Source of the DNA: Hymenobacter terrestris
Lineage (GTDB): Bacteria; Bacteroidota; Bacteroidia; Cytophagales; Hymenobacteraceae
Direction: 5' to 3'
NCBI RefSeq assembly: GCF_013377905.1
Contig: NZ_JABKAV010000014.1
Location: forward strand, 21,670 to 85,669
DNA length: 64,000 bases
The notes under the pieces are model-generated. The model worked only from the letters and a program-made list of their open reading frames with translations. It did no database searches and was not told the DNA's origin. Positions within the stretch are counted from its first letter, which is position 1. Each line of letters begins with the position of its first letter. Both the position numbers and the translations under genes were made by a program. Positions 10,101-17,362 of this stretch are shown piece after piece.

Positions 10101-10273
10101 ACTTGGTTGGGGCCGGCATTGGTGTAGATGCTGAAGCCGGCGGGCAGGCCGCCAGCCAGCCCGTCGAAGGTTTCGACGTAGGGGCTGTTCGAGAGCGTAA
10201 CCTGAGCCCGGACTTCCAACGAGGCCATGGTTAGTAAACTGGCCCAGCTTAGCAGGAGAAAACGTTTCATCAT
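7184..10273 (-). CDS. Secreted multidomain endonuclease/exonuclease/phosphatase-fold protein with T9SS sorting domain
   Basis: This 1029-residue protein has a signal peptide (cleavage after about residue 24, VRAQ). In order: a lamin-tail/choice-of-anchor-like N-terminal domain, an ASH-like strand repeat (LDFGKQTINAP, about residue 245), a choice-of-anchor J-type domain (EDWLISPALNL, about 420), a second ASH-like repeat (about 540), then an endonuclease/exonuclease/phosphatase domain from about 640 to 940. Visible catalytic signatures are NWNVEWFG, YALQEV, FVNIHAKA, LGDFND and TTDHYPV. The last 75 residues form a type A T9SS sorting domain (LNLYPNPATSSLRFEVP ... GLYVVRVVG). By family it should hydrolyse nucleic acid or phosphoester substrates outside the cell. 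Start codons ATG ATG at 10273/10270 are equivalent choices. Confidence 0.9.
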   Translation of the reverse strand: MMKRFLLLSWASLLTMASLEVRAQVTLSNSPYVETFDGLAGGLPAGFSIYTNAGPNQVGTAATLTTAPTTWGNSSGAFKNFASATGLKSTASSAAQAASLNRALGLRQTGSFGDGTSTTTGPGPAFVFQVTNTLGKTDFELNFRLQSLDSTIGRTATWQVEYGFGATPTAFTAVGTTATTGPFFANSALKVGFGGALDNKTGPIWIRIVAPTPTTGPGSRPSSAIDDFALSWNANPNAPVLAVAPAALDFGKQTINAPSEPRTFTLTGTRLTADARVRTAAPFAVSKDGVAFDSVAVYSVAELAQPRLVYVRFTPTTLGQASGAVSGTATVSSAGASSRAVVLRGAGNDPSQTVFDFNDCNATALADGWIQFSVTGSAQAWACTSFGRNPTDPTDSAPNPSAVQMNGFANGGNVANEDWLISPALNLTSTSFPLLSYWTRTAFNGPGLRLLVSTTYSGTGNPNASGVTWTDLSANFPAQNSNVWQNNSLDLSGYKRTGVYVAFVYTSTTNGAARWTVDDVVLTNSATPSAPTVRLSTQNLAFGYQPVNTPAYRNIVLTTTNLTGPLTITSPDAAFQLSKDSLVFSPSLTYTQAEASNRQLPVRVRFLPTQASADYAATLSVTTANVPTLTPSLRGNTYDATKTLEVVNWNVEWFGSTVAGQGPTDVDLQQTNATAMLRALAADVYALQEVVDTVRLRNLVVALSAQSGVQYAYKTADFGSRADDAADSDYASTQKLSFIYRPDVVRPVKFEGLLRCPESQNCPAFNAWSSGRFPYLMAADVTLDGRTQRVNFVNIHAKANISATSANDYARRKAGVEQLKTLLDTSYPGSNTLVLGDFNDVLEGTIATGVTPAVSSYNVFVADPNYVALTLPLARAGAQSTVGFGTVIDNVLASKPMATYYINGSAAIRTDLAAGIANYASTTTDHYPVFTRFSLTQTPLATTRATATAPLNLYPNPATSSLRFEVPETGSGLRLNVYTITGRLVLEGSGSAEQLNKQLSQRVAGLSNGLYVVRVVGAKQTYVSRFQKL

Positions 10274-10472
10274 AGAAAGAAACTTTAAAAGGCAGACAAA
10301 ACAAGCGGCTCAGATTGAGCTGCTTGCGTTCGGTGAAACACCTGGTAAAGGTACCCCGAAAATGCCTTTAGTGCAGCAAATGCCCAATTTGTTAACCTGC
10401 GACTTCCTGCCACCCGTGGCTGCCAACAGGCCAGCAAGGCTCTGCGCATTCTTCCGCTTACCTGCGCAGATA

Positions 10473-11516
10473 CTATTGTTGAACAGCCGGTACTCGCCGG
10501 TTCATCACCTTAAACCAGAGCGGCGGCACGGCGGCCAGCAGCATCATGCCCGGGTAGCCGGTGGGCATTTGGGGCGAGGCCGGCTGATGGCGCAGCGTTT
10601 GGTAGGGCCGCGAGGCCAGGTAGTGGTGGTCGGAGTGGCGGGTGAGCTCGTAGAGCAGGATGCGGCCCACGGCGTGCTCCGAGTTCCAGGAGTGATGGGG
10701 CTGCACCCGCTCGTATACCCCGCCGGTTGTGCGGTGGCGCAGCAGTCCGTAGTGTTCCACGTAGTTCACCAGCTGAAACAGCACCGCGCCCACCAGCGCC
10801 GCACCCGCCCAGGCCAGCAGCCCCAACCCACCGAAAACCAGACCTACGCCCACTACCGCTGCCAGCTGCACCGCCATAAACCGCAACAGCTGGTTCTGCC
10901 CGCTCCAGGCCGGCACTTCTAGTCGTCGCAGCCGCTCTGCCTCCAGGTGCCAGGCCGAGCGCAACTCCCCGCCCAAAGCCCGCGGCAAAAACCGCCAGAA
11001 CGGCTCGTTGAAGCGCGAAGTGGCGGGGTCGAGGGGCGTGGCCACGTGGCGATGGTGGCCCCGGTTGTGCTCAATGAAAAAGTGCAGATACAGCGCGCTG
11101 CCCAGCAACACCTGCGCCAGCCGCTGCTCGTAGCCGCGGCTGCGGTGCCCCAGTTCGTGGGCCACGTTAATGCCCAGCGAGCCGCCACAAATGCCCATAC
11201 TCAGCACCAGTCCCGCCGTTTCCGCGCCCATGAGTGGCACCCGCGTCAGCACCGCCAGATACCAGACCAGCAGGCCCACGTGCAGCGGCACGCACAGGTA
11301 CAGCAGCCAATCGAAAAACGGGTGGTGCGGGGCCCCGGCCGTAGCCGGCGCGTTGCTGACGACGTTACGCGGCGGCCACGCCAGCTCCAGCAACGGCACC
11401 AGCCCGAATACGAACAGCGGTGTGAGCCAGGCCCAGGGCCCCCGCCAGACCAGGCCCACGGCCACGGAGGCCGGCACGAGGTAGGCACTCAGGTAGCGGA
11501 GGTCGGTGGGGCGCAT
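10473..11516 (-). CDS. alkB: AlkB-type membrane di-iron alkane 1-monooxygenase
   Basis: This 347-residue integral membrane protein has all the histidine boxes of AlkB: HELGHR, EHNRGHHRH, the NYVEHYGLLR motif and RHSDHH. Several hydrophobic helices precede and separate them. By family it hydroxylates the terminal carbon of medium-chain alkanes, or related hydrocarbon chains, with rubredoxin electrons. No rubredoxin or rubredoxin reductase is adjacent. The gene is divergent from a LysR-type regulator across a 99-bp gap, a common arrangement for a locally regulated enzyme. The start is the ATG at 11516. The xylene monooxygenase branch of the same superfamily is a less likely alternative because the EHNRGHH and HYG boxes read as AlkB. 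Confidence 0.88.
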   Translation of the reverse strand: MRPTDLRYLSAYLVPASVAVGLVWRGPWAWLTPLFVFGLVPLLELAWPPRNVVSNAPATAGAPHHPFFDWLLYLCVPLHVGLLVWYLAVLTRVPLMGAETAGLVLSMGICGGSLGINVAHELGHRSRGYEQRLAQVLLGSALYLHFFIEHNRGHHRHVATPLDPATSRFNEPFWRFLPRALGGELRSAWHLEAERLRRLEVPAWSGQNQLLRFMAVQLAAVVGVGLVFGGLGLLAWAGAALVGAVLFQLVNYVEHYGLLRHRTTGGVYERVQPHHSWNSEHAVGRILLYELTRHSDHHYLASRPYQTLRHQPASPQMPTGYPGMMLLAAVPPLWFKVMNRRVPAVQQ

Positions 11517-11615
11517 AAGCGGAAGTGTTTGGGAAGCAGAAGGTAAGTAGAAATCCGGGCAGCGGCAACGGCTGGGTGCTGCCTACCCGCGAAACCGCCG
11601 TAATTTGTCGCCGCC

Positions 11616-12524
11616 ATGCTCTCTCAAGCCCACGAAGTTTTCCTCGAAGTTGCCCGCCAGCTCAGCTTTACCAAAGCGGGGCAGACGATGTTTCTGAGCC
11701 AATCGGCGGTGAGTAAGCGGGTGCGGGCGCTGGAGGAGCACTACAAAACGGGCCTGTTCGAGCGGCTGGGCAACAGTGTGCAGCTCACGCCGGCCGGCGA
11801 GCTGCTGTACCAGAAATTGCTGCTGGCCCGCCAGCTGCAGCACGAGCTGCATCTCGAATTCGCGGCCCTCAGCCCGGCGTTTTCGCCTCCGCTCGACATG
11901 GTGATTGGGGCTAGTACCACCATTTCGCTTTACGTGATTCCGCCGGTGCTTTCGGCCTATCTGAGCCAGTTCCCCAACACCCGGCTCACACTCAAAAACC
12001 GCAACTCCGAAAACATCCTTAAAGCCCTGCTCGACCACGAAATCGACCTGGGCATTATCGAGGGCATTCACCGGGTTAGCCACGTCACCTACACGCCTCT
12101 GCTCACCGACGAGGTGGTGGCCGTGTGTTCGGGCCGCAACCCCCTGCTACGCCAACCCTTACTGGCCGCCGATCTGCTTCGTACGCCCGTGGCCCTGCGC
12201 GAAACCGGTTCGGGCACGCTGGCCGTACTCGAAGAAGCCCTGGCCGCCAAGGGCATCCGCCTCGCCGACTTGCCGGTAAAAGTGCGTTTGGGCGGCACCG
12301 AGGCCCTCAAGAACTTCGTCCGCGTGGATACTTGTCTGGCCTTTCTGCCCCGCCAGGCCGTAACGAAGGAGCTGGCTGCCGGCGAGCTGGTTGAGGTGCC
12401 TATTCTGGATCTGAACCTGGTACGGCACTTCGAGTTTGTGCAGCGCAAAGGCACCGAAAACAACCTGCCCTACAAAGCCTTTGTGCAGTTTGCACGGCGG
12501 TATTATGGAGGTGTTGGGGCCTAG
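11616..12524 (+). CDS. LysR family transcriptional regulator
   Basis: At 302 residues this has the usual LysR length. The N-terminal winged helix-turn-helix (FLEVARQLSFTKAGQTMFLS, then SAVSKRVRALEEHYKTGLFER) is followed by a two-lobe LysR substrate-binding domain (VIGASTTISLYVIPPVL; ALRETGSGT). The effector is unknown. The AlkB gene is transcribed divergently with a short shared intergenic region (11517-11615), so alkB is a plausible target; this is inference from layout. The ATG at 11616 is well placed before the HTH. Confidence 0.88.
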   Translation: MLSQAHEVFLEVARQLSFTKAGQTMFLSQSAVSKRVRALEEHYKTGLFERLGNSVQLTPAGELLYQKLLLARQLQHELHLEFAALSPAFSPPLDMVIGASTTISLYVIPPVLSAYLSQFPNTRLTLKNRNSENILKALLDHEIDLGIIEGIHRVSHVTYTPLLTDEVVAVCSGRNPLLRQPLLAADLLRTPVALRETGSGTLAVLEEALAAKGIRLADLPVKVRLGGTEALKNFVRVDTCLAFLPRQAVTKELAAGELVEVPILDLNLVRHFEFVQRKGTENNLPYKAFVQFARRYYGGVGA

Positions 12525-12552
12525 AAGCCGAGTAAACGAAGCAAAAAGAGCA

Positions 12553-12672
12553 GTGTCAGGCTGAGTGTAGCCGGAGGCGAAATATCTATACTACAATAGT
12601 AACCTTGATAACAGGAATAGCACTGCGGTAGAGATGCTTCGGCTTCGCCTTTAGCTGCGCTCAGCCTGACAC
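12553..12672. repeat. Dispersed hairpin, family A (copy 1, degenerate)
   Basis: Terminal inverted repeats of 13 bp (GTGTCAGGCTGAG / CTCAGCCTGACAC) bound 120 bp. The interior carries TAGAGATGCTTCGGCTTCG, shared with the copies at 17232 and 43277. It lies between the LysR gene and threonine synthase. Confidence 0.75.
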
Positions 12673-12768
12673 GGTTCTAATCATTATTCCCAAATGGCAT
12701 AGCCTATTCCAAGTAGCCATTTGTTTTCGGCATATAGTGCAGGGAATTTTGCGTTCTACTCTCTGCTT

Positions 12769-13971
12769 ATGAACTCTACTACCGAATCCCTTAGCTGTCT
12801 GCACGAGCTTGAATGCTCCGTCTGCGGCCAGCCGCATTCCGCCCACCAGCTACAGCTCGTGTCGGAGTGCCACCAGATGCCGCTGGTAGCTACCTACCAC
12901 CTGTCGCCGCAGCTTAGCCCGGCCGCTGGCATCAACCAGGCCGATCCGTCTATGTGGCGCTACCGGGCGCTGCTGCCGCTGCTCGACGACAAGAACAAGG
13001 TGAGCCTGGGCGAAGGCCTGACGCCGCTGCTGCACCTGCCCACCCTCGGCGGCCGTTACGAGCTGGCCAGTCTGCTGCTTAAAGACGAAGGCCAGAACCC
13101 CACCGGCTCGTTTAAGGCCCGGGGCCTGAGCATGGCGGTTTCCAAAGCCAAGGAATTGGGTGCTACTGGCTGTATTATTCCAACGGCCGGCAACGCGGGT
13201 GTGGCTTTGGCCGCGTACTGCGCCCGGGCTGGCCTGCGGGCCGTGGTAGCTATGCCGCGCCACACGCCCAAGGCATTTAAGGAGGAGTGCTATTGGTACG
13301 GAGCCGAAGTGCAGCTCATCGACGGCCTCATCAACGACTGTGCCGCCTGGGTGCGCCAGCACAACGCGGACAAACAGCTGCTTGACGTGTCGACCCTGAA
13401 AGAGCCGTATCGTCTTGAAGGCAAGAAAACGATGGGCTACGAGTTGGCCGAGCAGCTTAACTGGCAGCTGCCCGACGTGCTGCTTTACCCGGCGGGCGGC
13501 GGTACCGGCCTCATCGGTATCTGGAAGGCCTTCCGGGAAATGCAGCAGCTGGGCTGGCTGGCGCCCGATGCCAAACTGCCCCGCATGGTAGCCGTGCAGG
13601 CCGATGCCTGCCAGCCATTGGTAGCCACCTATACGGGCAAACAGGCCAATTGCCACGCCTACGTTGGCCGCCCTTCCATTGCCAATGGCCTGGCAGTGCC
13701 TCACCCGATGGGTGAGCAGATGATGCTGCGCGTGCTGGCCGAATCCAATGGCACGGCCCTGAGCATCACCGACGAGGAAATGATGGAAGGAATGCGCGAG
13801 TTGGCCCGCCACGAAGGTATGTTCGTGGCTCCCGAAGGAGGGGCTGTTTGGATGGCTGCCCGCAAGCTGCTGGCCTCCGGCTGGATTGCCCCCGGCGAGC
13901 AAATCCTGCTGCTCAATACCGGCTCGGCTCAGAAGTATATGGACAACGTGGAGGGTCGCTGGGAAAAGTAG
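12769..13971 (+). CDS. thrC: Threonine synthase
   Basis: This 400-residue PLP enzyme of fold type II converts O-phosphohomoserine to threonine. The PLP-binding lysine is Lys116 in NPTGSFKARGLSMAV, and a glycine-rich phosphate loop occurs at PAGGGTGLIG (about residue 255). The N-terminus (CLHELECSVCG ... SEC) is the short zinc-ribbon-like extension seen in the plant/archaeal-like threonine synthase group. The frame is open back to a TTG at 12721; I chose the ATG at 12769 because the family homology begins there. No other threonine genes are adjacent, so it looks monocistronic. A perfect 71-bp palindrome begins 7 bp after the stop. Confidence 0.92.
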   Translation: MNSTTESLSCLHELECSVCGQPHSAHQLQLVSECHQMPLVATYHLSPQLSPAAGINQADPSMWRYRALLPLLDDKNKVSLGEGLTPLLHLPTLGGRYELASLLLKDEGQNPTGSFKARGLSMAVSKAKELGATGCIIPTAGNAGVALAAYCARAGLRAVVAMPRHTPKAFKEECYWYGAEVQLIDGLINDCAAWVRQHNADKQLLDVSTLKEPYRLEGKKTMGYELAEQLNWQLPDVLLYPAGGGTGLIGIWKAFREMQQLGWLAPDAKLPRMVAVQADACQPLVATYTGKQANCHAYVGRPSIANGLAVPHPMGEQMMLRVLAESNGTALSITDEEMMEGMRELARHEGMFVAPEGGAVWMAARKLLASGWIAPGEQILLLNTGSAQKYMDNVEGRWEK

Positions 13972-13977
13972 GATGGA

Positions 13978-14048
13978 GTAGCCCGGTGCATAAGAAAGCC
14001 TGCCTGTCTCGTTACGAGACAGGCAGGCTTTCTTATGCACCGGGCTAC
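13978..14048. repeat. Perfect 71-bp palindrome after thrC
   Basis: Arms of 35 bp (13978-14012 and 14014-14048) are exact reverse complements around a single T at 14013. The arm begins GTAGCCCGGTGCATAAGAAA. No T-tract follows. It may terminate thrC transcription as a long hairpin, but perfect arms of this length exceed an ordinary terminator. Confidence 0.95.
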
Positions 14049-14410
14049 TTGCTACCACTAATTAAGGCATTTGCATACTCTGACTACGCGTTTTCCCTGC
14101 GTTGTGCAGCAATAGTTCTCTCGTCCGCACTGCCAAAGTCCTTTTGTCCATACTTCCACCGGTTAGCTGTGCTGGTCACTGACCGGCAAAGTCTCGCTGT
14201 TGCCGGACTGTTGTCCAGGATAATTCTGCCCTTTTTGGTCTACTTCATCAGTAGCGGATATAGCATGCCCTTTGAAATGAAGTGTATAAGTACGGGTTGA
14301 TATAGTTTTAGTGCTGAATGTGCATTTTTTGAAAGGGGGTATTCTGATAAAATAAGAATATTTTAGTAAATATACCTTGTAAAAGAGGGGGCTTCACTGA
14401 AATACTTGTT
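14049..14410. other. AT-richer intergenic stretch, nothing recognised
   Basis: 362 bp between the thrC palindrome and the ammonium transporter. Base composition is clearly richer in A/T than the flanking genes, above all in 14290-14400. No convincing coding signal, RNA structure or strong TAnnTTTG promoter is seen. It must hold the promoter of the transporter gene. Confidence 0.5.
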
Positions 14411-15841
14411 ATGAACACTCATGCTGCTTCCTTCCGGTCGAGCCGCACCTTGCTATTGTTGCTGGTGCTGGTGGCACTGGCCTTCATTGCTGCTTTCGTG
14501 CGGGTGCCGCACCCGGCCGCGGCCCCCGGCTCGCTCAACGGGGCCGATGTTGCCTGGATGCTCACGGCCTCGGCCCTGGTGCTGCTGATGACGCCGGGAC
14601 TGTCGTTCTTTTACGGCGGCATGGTGCGCCCCAAAAACGTCATCAGTACCATGCTCCAGAGTTTTGTGGCGCTGGGCGTGGTGTCGGTGCTGTTCTATTT
14701 CGTGGGCTTCTCTCTGTGTTATGGCAACTCCTGGCACGGGCTGATTGGTAACCCGCTCACGTTTGCCCTGCTGCGCGACGTGGGCACGGCCCCCAACCCG
14801 GTCTTTGCGGCTGGCATTCCATTCGTGCTCTTCTTCGCCTTTCAGCTTAAGTTCGCCATCATTACGCCGGCCCTCATAACCGGCTCGTTTGCCGAGCGGG
14901 TGCGCTTTAAGGGCTACTTAGCCTTTATGGTGCTGTTCAGCTTGCTAATATATTGCCCGCTGGCACACTGGACCTGGCACCCGGAGGGCTTTTTGCGGCA
15001 GTGGGGTGTACTGGATTTCGCGGGTGGTACGGTGGTGCATATTTCGGCCGGTGTGGCGGCGCTGGCCGGGGCGCTGGTACTTGGGCAACGCTCGGCCAGC
15101 CTCCGAACCTCCTCCTTTTCGACGCCCAACGTGCCCTACGTGCTGCTGGGCACGGGTTTGCTGTGGTTTGGCTGGTTCGGGTTCAATGCCGGCTCGGCGC
15201 TGGGAGCCAACGAGCTGGCGGCCCTTTCGTTTGTGAACACCAACTTGGCCTCGGCCGCTGCCCTGCTGGCCTGGGTGCTGGTGGAAGTGGTGCGTGGGGG
15301 CAAGCCTACCGCTGTGGGGGCCTGCACCGGGGCCGTGGTGGGCCTGGTGGCCATCACGCCCGCCGCCGGCTACGTCGATTACGGCCAGAGCATCCTGTTC
15401 GGGGTCCTGGCTGCCCTCATCAGCCACGCCGCCGTGCACTGGAAAAATGCCCGCACTACCATCGACGATACGCTCGACGTATTTCCCTGCCACGGCCTGG
15501 GCGGCATCGTGGGCATGTTGCTCACGGGCATCTTCGCCGACAAAGTGGGCCTCATTTACGGTTCGGTCACTACGTTCGGCTACCACGTGCTGGGGCTGGG
15601 CATCGTGGTAGGCTACTCCTTCGGCGGCTCCTGGCTCCTACTCAAGCTCACCGACCGGCTCGTGGGCCTGCGCGTGCAACTGCCCGAGGAAGAACTGGGC
15701 CTCGACCTAAGCCAGCATGAAGAATCAACCTACCACACCGACGAGGAGTTTGAGCGCACCTATCGCCGTGCTGTGCCGCCGATTATAGAAGGCCAGCAAG
15801 CAAACAGTGCAGCAGTCAGCAATTATCGAAGCCCAGCTTGA
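14411..15841 (+). CDS. amt: Ammonium transporter (Amt family)
   Basis: This 476-residue membrane protein has the family's 11 or so helices, preceded by an N-terminal hydrophobic signal/anchor. Signatures seen are MTPGLSFFYGGMVRPKNV, the first pore histidine in GGTVVHISAGVAAL, and the second in CHGLGGIVGMLLTGIFA. It conducts ammonium/ammonia across the cytoplasmic membrane. The hydrophilic tail after about residue 420 is poorly conserved. No GlnK/PII gene is next to it, which is unusual because amt and glnK are often linked. The last residues run up to a convergent DUF167 gene 1 bp away. Confidence 0.93.
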   Translation: MNTHAASFRSSRTLLLLLVLVALAFIAAFVRVPHPAAAPGSLNGADVAWMLTASALVLLMTPGLSFFYGGMVRPKNVISTMLQSFVALGVVSVLFYFVGFSLCYGNSWHGLIGNPLTFALLRDVGTAPNPVFAAGIPFVLFFAFQLKFAIITPALITGSFAERVRFKGYLAFMVLFSLLIYCPLAHWTWHPEGFLRQWGVLDFAGGTVVHISAGVAALAGALVLGQRSASLRTSSFSTPNVPYVLLGTGLLWFGWFGFNAGSALGANELAALSFVNTNLASAAALLAWVLVEVVRGGKPTAVGACTGAVVGLVAITPAAGYVDYGQSILFGVLAALISHAAVHWKNARTTIDDTLDVFPCHGLGGIVGMLLTGIFADKVGLIYGSVTTFGYHVLGLGIVVGYSFGGSWLLLKLTDRLVGLRVQLPEEELGLDLSQHEESTYHTDEEFERTYRRAVPPIIEGQQANSAAVSNYRSPA

Positions 15842-15842
15842 G

Positions 15843-16124
15843 CTACGGCAATTGCCGACTGCTGCACTTCGCTAATACAGCCTGAAAAATTGCCTCCGAA
15901 AGGCCCCCGATTTCCACCTTCTTGAAGGGCGCAGTGTGGCCGCTGAGCAGCGTAAGGCTGGATTTGCTTACGCCGAACACTTCCGCCAGATAAGCCAGCA
16001 GGCAAGCATTGGCTTTGCCATCCTGGGCCGGGGCGTGCAGCCGTACCGTAACGGTGCCGTCGAGAGCAACTGCCAACTGGTTATGGCGGGCGTTAGGCTT
16101 GGCTTTCAGATACAGAATGGGCAA
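15843..16124 (-). CDS. DUF167 (YggU) family protein
   Basis: This 93-residue protein matches the small YggU/DUF167 fold: LKAKPNARHNQL, VTVRLHAPAQDGKANACLLAYLAEVFGV and LLSGHTAPFKKVEI. The biochemical role of the family is unknown. The reading frame begins with a TTG at 16124 directly after an in-frame stop (TGA two codons upstream), so a TTG start is the only sensible choice. It lies 3 bp after the preceding minus-strand gene, suggesting translational coupling. Confidence 0.82.
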   Translation of the reverse strand: MPILYLKAKPNARHNQLAVALDGTVTVRLHAPAQDGKANACLLAYLAEVFGVSKSSLTLLSGHTAPFKKVEIGGLSEAIFQAVLAKCSSRQLP

Positions 16125-16127
16125 GAC

Positions 16128-16328
16128 TCAGGCAGGCGAGTTGTAAGCGTCGTACACGTTCCAGGCCCAGATGAGGAAGGGCACGATGAGCGTCCAGGAC
16201 AGCAGAAAGCCAATGGTGCCGCCAACAGCCCAAATCAGAAAGGCCTTTAGAAACTGTCCCTTGATGAGTTGGCCCAGGCCGGGTACAAAGATGGAAGCCA
16301 ATGCGGGTAAGCCATATGTCTGGTTCAT
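16128..16328 (-). CDS. Small two-helix membrane protein
   Basis: This 66-residue hydrophobic protein has two predicted helices (about residues 6-24 and 29-53). The spacing FVPGLGQLIKGQFLKAFLIWA resembles the TM2-domain/DUF5683-like small membrane proteins, in which a PGxGQ turn joins the helices. I chose the ATG at 16328; the frame is open further upstream, but that extension has no family resemblance. It probably forms an operon with the following DUF167 gene. Function unknown. Confidence 0.65.
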   Translation of the reverse strand: MNQTYGLPALASIFVPGLGQLIKGQFLKAFLIWAVGGTIGFLLSWTLIVPFLIWAWNVYDAYNSPA

Positions 16329-16407
16329 AGAGAGGAGTGAGGGAGTGAATGGTGATAGGGAGAAGGGAGAACGAGGAAGCAATATGCATCAAAGCGGCCT
16401 GCTTTTG

Positions 16408-17175
16408 CTAGGTGGCTGGCTGCTCAATATCCCCTTCACGCTTTCCCCCTGGAACCCGCGCCTGACCGAAGGGGCAGCGCTCCAGTAGTGTGCAACGACC
16501 GCAGGCGGGCGTGTGAAAGTAGCAGCATTTCTGGCCATGAAACATGAACACCTCGTGGTGGTCGTACACCTGCTGGGCGTCCCAGTCGGAGGGCAGCAGG
16601 GCCGCCAGTTGCTTGTGGGCCGCTGCCTCGCCCACTTTAGGACCGATAAGGCCCAGGCGCTGGGCCACGCGGTGGTGGTGGCTATCAACGGGCATGGCGG
16701 GGCGGCGCAAGGTGCTGAACAGCAACACGGCGGCGCTGGTTTTGGGGCCCACGCCGGGCAGCTTCTCCAGCCAGGCCCGCGCTTCCGGAATAGGCAAATC
16801 GGCCAGAAACGCCAGGTCGCAAGGGCCGCCGGCGCAACGCTGGCCCACTTCGCGCAGAATCTGCTGGAGCCGCGGGGCCTTCTGCTCGGGCCAGGTGCAG
16901 GGGCTAATGGCGGCTTCGACTTCGGCCGTGGGTGCATCGCGCACCTCATCCCAGCTCGGAAAGCGGGCCCGTAACTGCTGGTAGGCCCGGTGCGAATCCT
17001 GGTTGCGGGTGCGGTGGGAGAGCAGCGAACTGATAAGCTCGCTGAGTGGGTCTTTGGTGGCAAAAAATGCTACCGGACAGCTGTATTCGGTGCAAAGTTT
17101 CGCGTGGGCCCATAAGGCCAGTTCCTGGCGTTCGGCCCGCGCAGAATCAGTAGCAGAAGCAGGGGATATTTTCAC
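16408..17175 (-). CDS. Endonuclease III-like DNA glycosylase (HhH-GPD, 4Fe-4S)
   Basis: This 255-residue protein has the helix-hairpin-helix LPGVGPKTSAAVLL with the catalytic-type lysine, followed by VDSHHHRVAQRLGL with the conserved aspartate. At the C-terminus is a C-x6-C-x2-C-x5-C cluster (CYFHTPACGRCTLLERC), which in endonuclease III binds a 4Fe-4S cluster. It is expected to act in base excision repair on oxidised pyrimidines. The start codon is a GTG at 17175. The family also contains MutY and AlkA-like enzymes; the cluster spacing and the Lys/Asp pair favour the Nth group, although overall sequence seems divergent from canonical Nth, so a second, canonical nth may exist elsewhere. Confidence 0.88.
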   Translation of the reverse strand: MKISPASATDSARAERQELALWAHAKLCTEYSCPVAFFATKDPLSELISSLLSHRTRNQDSHRAYQQLRARFPSWDEVRDAPTAEVEAAISPCTWPEQKAPRLQQILREVGQRCAGGPCDLAFLADLPIPEARAWLEKLPGVGPKTSAAVLLFSTLRRPAMPVDSHHHRVAQRLGLIGPKVGEAAAHKQLAALLPSDWDAQQVYDHHEVFMFHGQKCCYFHTPACGRCTLLERCPFGQARVPGGKREGDIEQPAT

Positions 17176-17231
17176 CCGCTCTCCTACGTAGGCTTGTGTT
17201 GGTAGTTACTAGTGATGAGTTGGTAGTTGCT

Positions 17232-17343
17232 ATGCTGAGCGAAGCGGAGCGTAGTCGAAGTATCTCTACTGCAATCCTAATCCTAATGCAGGGTTTACCG
17301 CTGCGGGAGAGATGCTTCGACTACGCTCCGCTTCGCTCAGCAT
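17232..17343. repeat. Dispersed hairpin, family A (copy 2)
   Basis: Arms share 29 exact bases (ATGCTGAGCGAAGCGGAGCG onward), then continue with one mismatch into TCTCT. The loop is about 40 bp. It sits between two minus-strand genes. Confidence 0.9.
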
Positions 17344-17362
17344 GACGTTCATTCCCAAGTCT

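Noticed and set aside
12850..14058. Long minus-strand open frame opposite thrC
   Set aside because: Antisense shadow of threonine synthase with no recognisable domain.
13848..14300. A plus-strand open frame continuing through the thrC end and the 71-bp palindrome
   Set aside because: It overlaps the thrC 3' end in another frame and crosses the palindrome; the remaining residues look like no family and have no coding bias.
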